From a bacterium (GTDB lineage Bacteria; UBP7; UBA6624), in assembly GCA_014384545.1 (NCBI GenBank), contig JACNFQ010000077.1:1-8179 (forward strand): 8,179 bases of DNA. Reading direction: 5' to 3'. The translations under genes were made by a program, and so were the position numbers. Positions 6,192-8,179 of this stretch are shown here, piece after piece. Under the pieces are notes generated by a model. It had not been told where the DNA came from. It searched no databases and saw only the letters and a program-made list of their open reading frames with translations. Numbering within the stretch: the stretch's first letter is position 1; every line of letters begins with the position of its first letter.

Positions 6192-7453
6192 CGGGGCAGA
6201 CCGGCACGTATTGCCAAAACGACATTGTGCCCTCCAAAGCCAAAAGCGTTGTTCAAAAAGACGGAATAGGGATGAACTTTGGGTGTATGAGGTTGATGGT
6301 CCAAGTCACATCTTGGGTCGGGTTCTTCAAGGTGAAGAGTAGGGGTAACCACACCTTCAAGTCCCCCCTTGATCCCGACGATTGCTTCCACGGCACTGGA
6401 GGCACCAATGAGATGTCCCAGTTGAGACTTAGGACCCGTTACAGGAATCTCATAGGCTCGAGAACCTAAAACACTCTTTATGGCATCTACTTCTGTAGGG
6501 TCGTTGAATAGGGTGCCTGTCGCATGAGCCGAAACATAATCGATATCTTGGGGTTGTAGTTGGGCTTCTTCCATCGCCCCAGAAATGGCCCGAGCCATCG
6601 CTGCACCACCGGGTGCAGGAGCAACGATATTGTGGGCATCAGAAGTTTCGCCCATGCCTAGAATCTCTCCAAGAATGGGTGCCCCCCTTTCTCTTGCAGC
6701 AGATTCGGATTCAAGTAAGAGGAAACCAGCACCCTCGCTAAGTATCGTCCCTCGGCGTTCTTTGTGGAAAGGGAGAATCGCCTTGAGATCATCAAGATCA
6801 TGGGTTCGAGCAATGGCACGGGCACGGTGGAAAAAGACGAGAATAAACTCGTCCAAGTAGTCAGTTGCTCCTGCCAACATGCGCTCTGCATAGCCATACT
6901 TGATCTTCCTAAAGGCGTTCCCAATAGCAGCGTTTCCAGACGCACAAGTCATCGAAAACGCCTCGTTAGGTCCTTTCAAGCCATAAGCAATAGCGGGCCA
7001 AGCAGCCGCACCATTTACGGTATACCTAACCCCTGTAAAGGGGCTTACACTTCGAAGACCTTTTTCTAGGTAAAGGCGGTGATTGGTTAGTCCTGTGCCC
7101 ACACCCCCATTACTAGAGCCCGCAGAGACGCCAAAGCGGGTGGTGTCTACATCGTCCAAGTTGATGAGCGACGAAGAGAGAGCTTCGCCTGCGGCGATGA
7201 TGGCGAACGCTTGGAAGGGGTCAATCTTCCGCCTCATCTTTGGGGGAACGAGGTCTAGCCAGTCTAGGTCGTCGGGCAAGCATCCCCCAATCCGACAACT
7301 GAAGTTCTCGGTGTTGTAACGGGTGATAGGGCGAATCGCATTCTGTCCCGTGGACATCCCCTCCCACAGGGATGGCACACCCAGCCCGAAAGGAGTTATC
7401 GCCCCCATTCCCGTTACAAAGACGCGTTGGGGATCGGTGTGGGGGGTATTCAT
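6188..7453 (-). CDS. fabF: Beta-ketoacyl-ACP synthase II (FabF)
   Basis: The 421-aa thiolase-fold condensing enzyme elongates acyl-ACP with malonyl-ACP in type II fatty acid synthesis. The N-terminus [13 protein letters not shown] at 11-23 is typical. The nucleophile lies in [14 protein letters not shown] as Cys170. The two catalytic histidines are His310 in SAHATGT and His347 in GHLIGAS, with the conserved Lys342 before the second. [12 protein letters not shown] at 237-248 and the C-terminal AFGFGGHN at 403-410 complete the signature. Length is normal (about 410-420 aa). The start overlaps the aconitase stop by ATGA, and a GAGAGAGA stretch lies a few bases upstream. No acpP or rnc is adjacent, unlike the common acpP-fabF arrangement. 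GGHN instead of GGTN occurs in other KAS II proteins. A condensing enzyme for a specialised lipid cannot be excluded, but nothing nearby points that way. Confidence 0.94.
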   Translation of the reverse strand: MNTPHTDPQRVFVTGMGAITPFGLGVPSLWEGMSTGQNAIRPITRYNTENFSCRIGGCLPDDLDWLDLVPPKMRRKIDPFQAFAIIAAGEALSSSLINLDDVDTTRFGVSAGSSNGGVGTGLTNHRLYLEKGLRSVSPFTGVRYTVNGAAAWPAIAYGLKGPNEAFSMTCASGNAAIGNAFRKIKYGYAERMLAGATDYLDEFILVFFHRARAIARTHDLDDLKAILPFHKERRGTILSEGAGFLLLESESAARERGAPILGEILGMGETSDAHNIVAPAPGGAAMARAISGAMEEAQLQPQDIDYVSAHATGTLFNDPTEVDAIKSVLGSRAYEIPVTGPKSQLGHLIGASSAVEAIVGIKGGLEGVVTPTLHLEEPDPRCDLDHQPHTPKVHPYSVFLNNAFGFGGHNVVLAIRAGLPR

Positions 7454-8179
7454 GAGTCTCTCTCTTTCATCCTTCTAAGCACATAGGGGAGGATTCCGCC
7501 GTGGCGCCAGATTTCACATTCGGCAGGAGTATCAAGGCGAACGATCGCTTCAAAGTGGATCATTTCCCCGTTCGGTTTCCTCGCTTCCACACGGCATCCC
7601 CCTAAGGGAGACAACCCCCCGTGGAGATGAGGGAACGAGAAGAACTCAGTGCCATCAAGGCTTAAACTCTCTGCCGATTCACCTTCGGGGAAAGTAAGTG
7701 GGAGGACACCCATTCCCAACAGATTGCTTCTATGGATGCGCTCGTACGAGGTAGCGATGACGACCTTGATTCCGAGTAGATGGGTTCCTTTGGCTGCCCA
7801 ATCACGGCTTGATCCCGTGCCATATTGGCACCCTGCTAAGACCACCAGAGGAGTCTTTGCTTCCTGGTATAGCATAGATGCTTGATGGACAGTCATGACC
7901 TCTTGAGTGGGCAGGTGGGTTGTCCATCCCCCTTCAGTGCCCATAGCCAACTTGTTCCGCAATCGGATATTGGCGAATGTCCCTCTTACCATGACTTCGT
8001 GGTTTCCTCGTCGAGAACCATAGGAATTGAAGTCAACAGGTTCAACACCGATCAAGCCCAGATATCTACCTGCGTCGCTGTCGCTAGGAATCGCACCTGC
8101 AGGACTGATATGGTCGGTCGTTACAGAATCCCCTAACAAGAGCAATGCCCGTGCATCAACGCGGGGACCGACTGAGGGT
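7450..8179 (-). CDS. acnA: Aconitate hydratase, AcnA/IRP type (C-terminal 242 residues; 5' end beyond window)
   Basis: Aconitases isomerise citrate and isocitrate through cis-aconitate with a [4Fe-4S] cluster in the TCA and glyoxylate cycles. The visible part is the C-terminal swivel domain and the linker before it. Reading from the window edge, the frame begins [19 protein letters not shown] and continues [21 protein letters not shown] without interruption. The real start is therefore upstream, and a TTG at 8143-8145 is not a start. Motifs are [38 protein letters not shown] (with the substrate-contacting Ser-Arg of the family) and [18 protein letters not shown]. These are typical of the monomeric AcnA/IRP class rather than AcnB. 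A full protein would be about 890-900 aa, so roughly a quarter is seen. The cluster-ligand cysteines lie outside. The TGA stop overlaps the fabF ATG. Confidence 0.97.
   Translation of the reverse strand, partial: PSVGPRVDARALLLLGDSVTTDHISPAGAIPSDSDAGRYLGLIGVEPVDFNSYGSRRGNHEVMVRGTFANIRLRNKLAMGTEGGWTTHLPTQEVMTVHQASMLYQEAKTPLVVLAGCQYGTGSSRDWAAKGTHLLGIKVVIATSYERIHRSNLLGMGVLPLTFPEGESAESLSLDGTEFFSFPHLHGGLSPLGGCRVEARKPNGEMIHFEAIVRLDTPAECEIWRHGGILPYVLRRMKERDS

Noticed and set aside
5476-6342. Plus-strand open frames of 129 and 119 aa opposite dxr and fabF
   Set aside because: They run opposite motif-rich coding sequence, show no family similarity and span real gene junctions.
8143-8145. TTG as start of a short aconitase-like protein
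   Set aside because: The frame is open to the window edge with matching aconitase residues upstream, so this is an internal Leu codon.
1-8179. Mobile element, CRISPR, tRNA/rRNA, riboswitch, promoter or rho-independent terminator
   Set aside because: The coding sequence is continuous. I found no array-type direct repeats, no cloverleaf and no stem followed by a T-run at a gene end.

Overview
The window is a compact bacterial housekeeping segment. All eight recognisable genes lie on the minus strand and cover essentially every base. In transcription order, from the right end to the left, they are: aconitase (C-terminal part only), fabF, dxr, dxs, dnaX, recR, pdxS and the first 43 codons of pdxT. 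I see no rRNA, tRNA, mobile element, CRISPR array or phage gene, and no gap longer than 6 bases between genes. No promoter or terminator is visible, so transcription presumably starts beyond the right edge and ends beyond the left edge.

Layout. The right end (about 7450-8179) is the swivel domain of an AcnA/IRP-type aconitase (TCA cycle). Next come FabF (6188-7453, fatty acid elongation) and the first two MEP-pathway enzymes, DXR (5046-6191) and DXS (3190-5049). They are followed by the clamp-loader subunit DnaX (1589-3193), the recombination mediator RecR (1005-1592) and the PLP synthase pair PdxS (137-1012) and PdxT (1-130, cut by the edge). Five consecutive junctions are ATGA overlaps of 4 bases, recR/pdxS overlap by 8 bases, and pdxS/pdxT are separated by 6 bases. 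These junctions fix the true starts of dnaX, recR and pdxS, which lie inside longer open frames.

Organism. This is a bacterium with GC content around or slightly above half (judged by eye). It makes isoprenoids by the MEP route and PLP by the DXP-independent R5P route. DXP from DXS therefore should not feed vitamin B6 here, only isoprenoids and possibly thiamine. The gene order matches no model organism I know: dnaX and recR lack the usual ybaB between them, and dxr, dxs and fabF are all outside their common contexts. Together with several off-consensus residues in DXS, DXR and RecR, this suggests a poorly sampled lineage with streamlined, overlapping operons. I cannot name the phylum.

I do not see a new defence, mobile or biosynthetic system. 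The points most worth checking are the multi-pathway translationally coupled operon, an Ala in DXS where a conserved active-site His is expected, a RecR whose Toprim Glu is replaced by Ser, a possible -1 frameshift in dnaX that would yield a gamma-like protein, and a strong G-quadruplex-type tandem repeat inside dxr.
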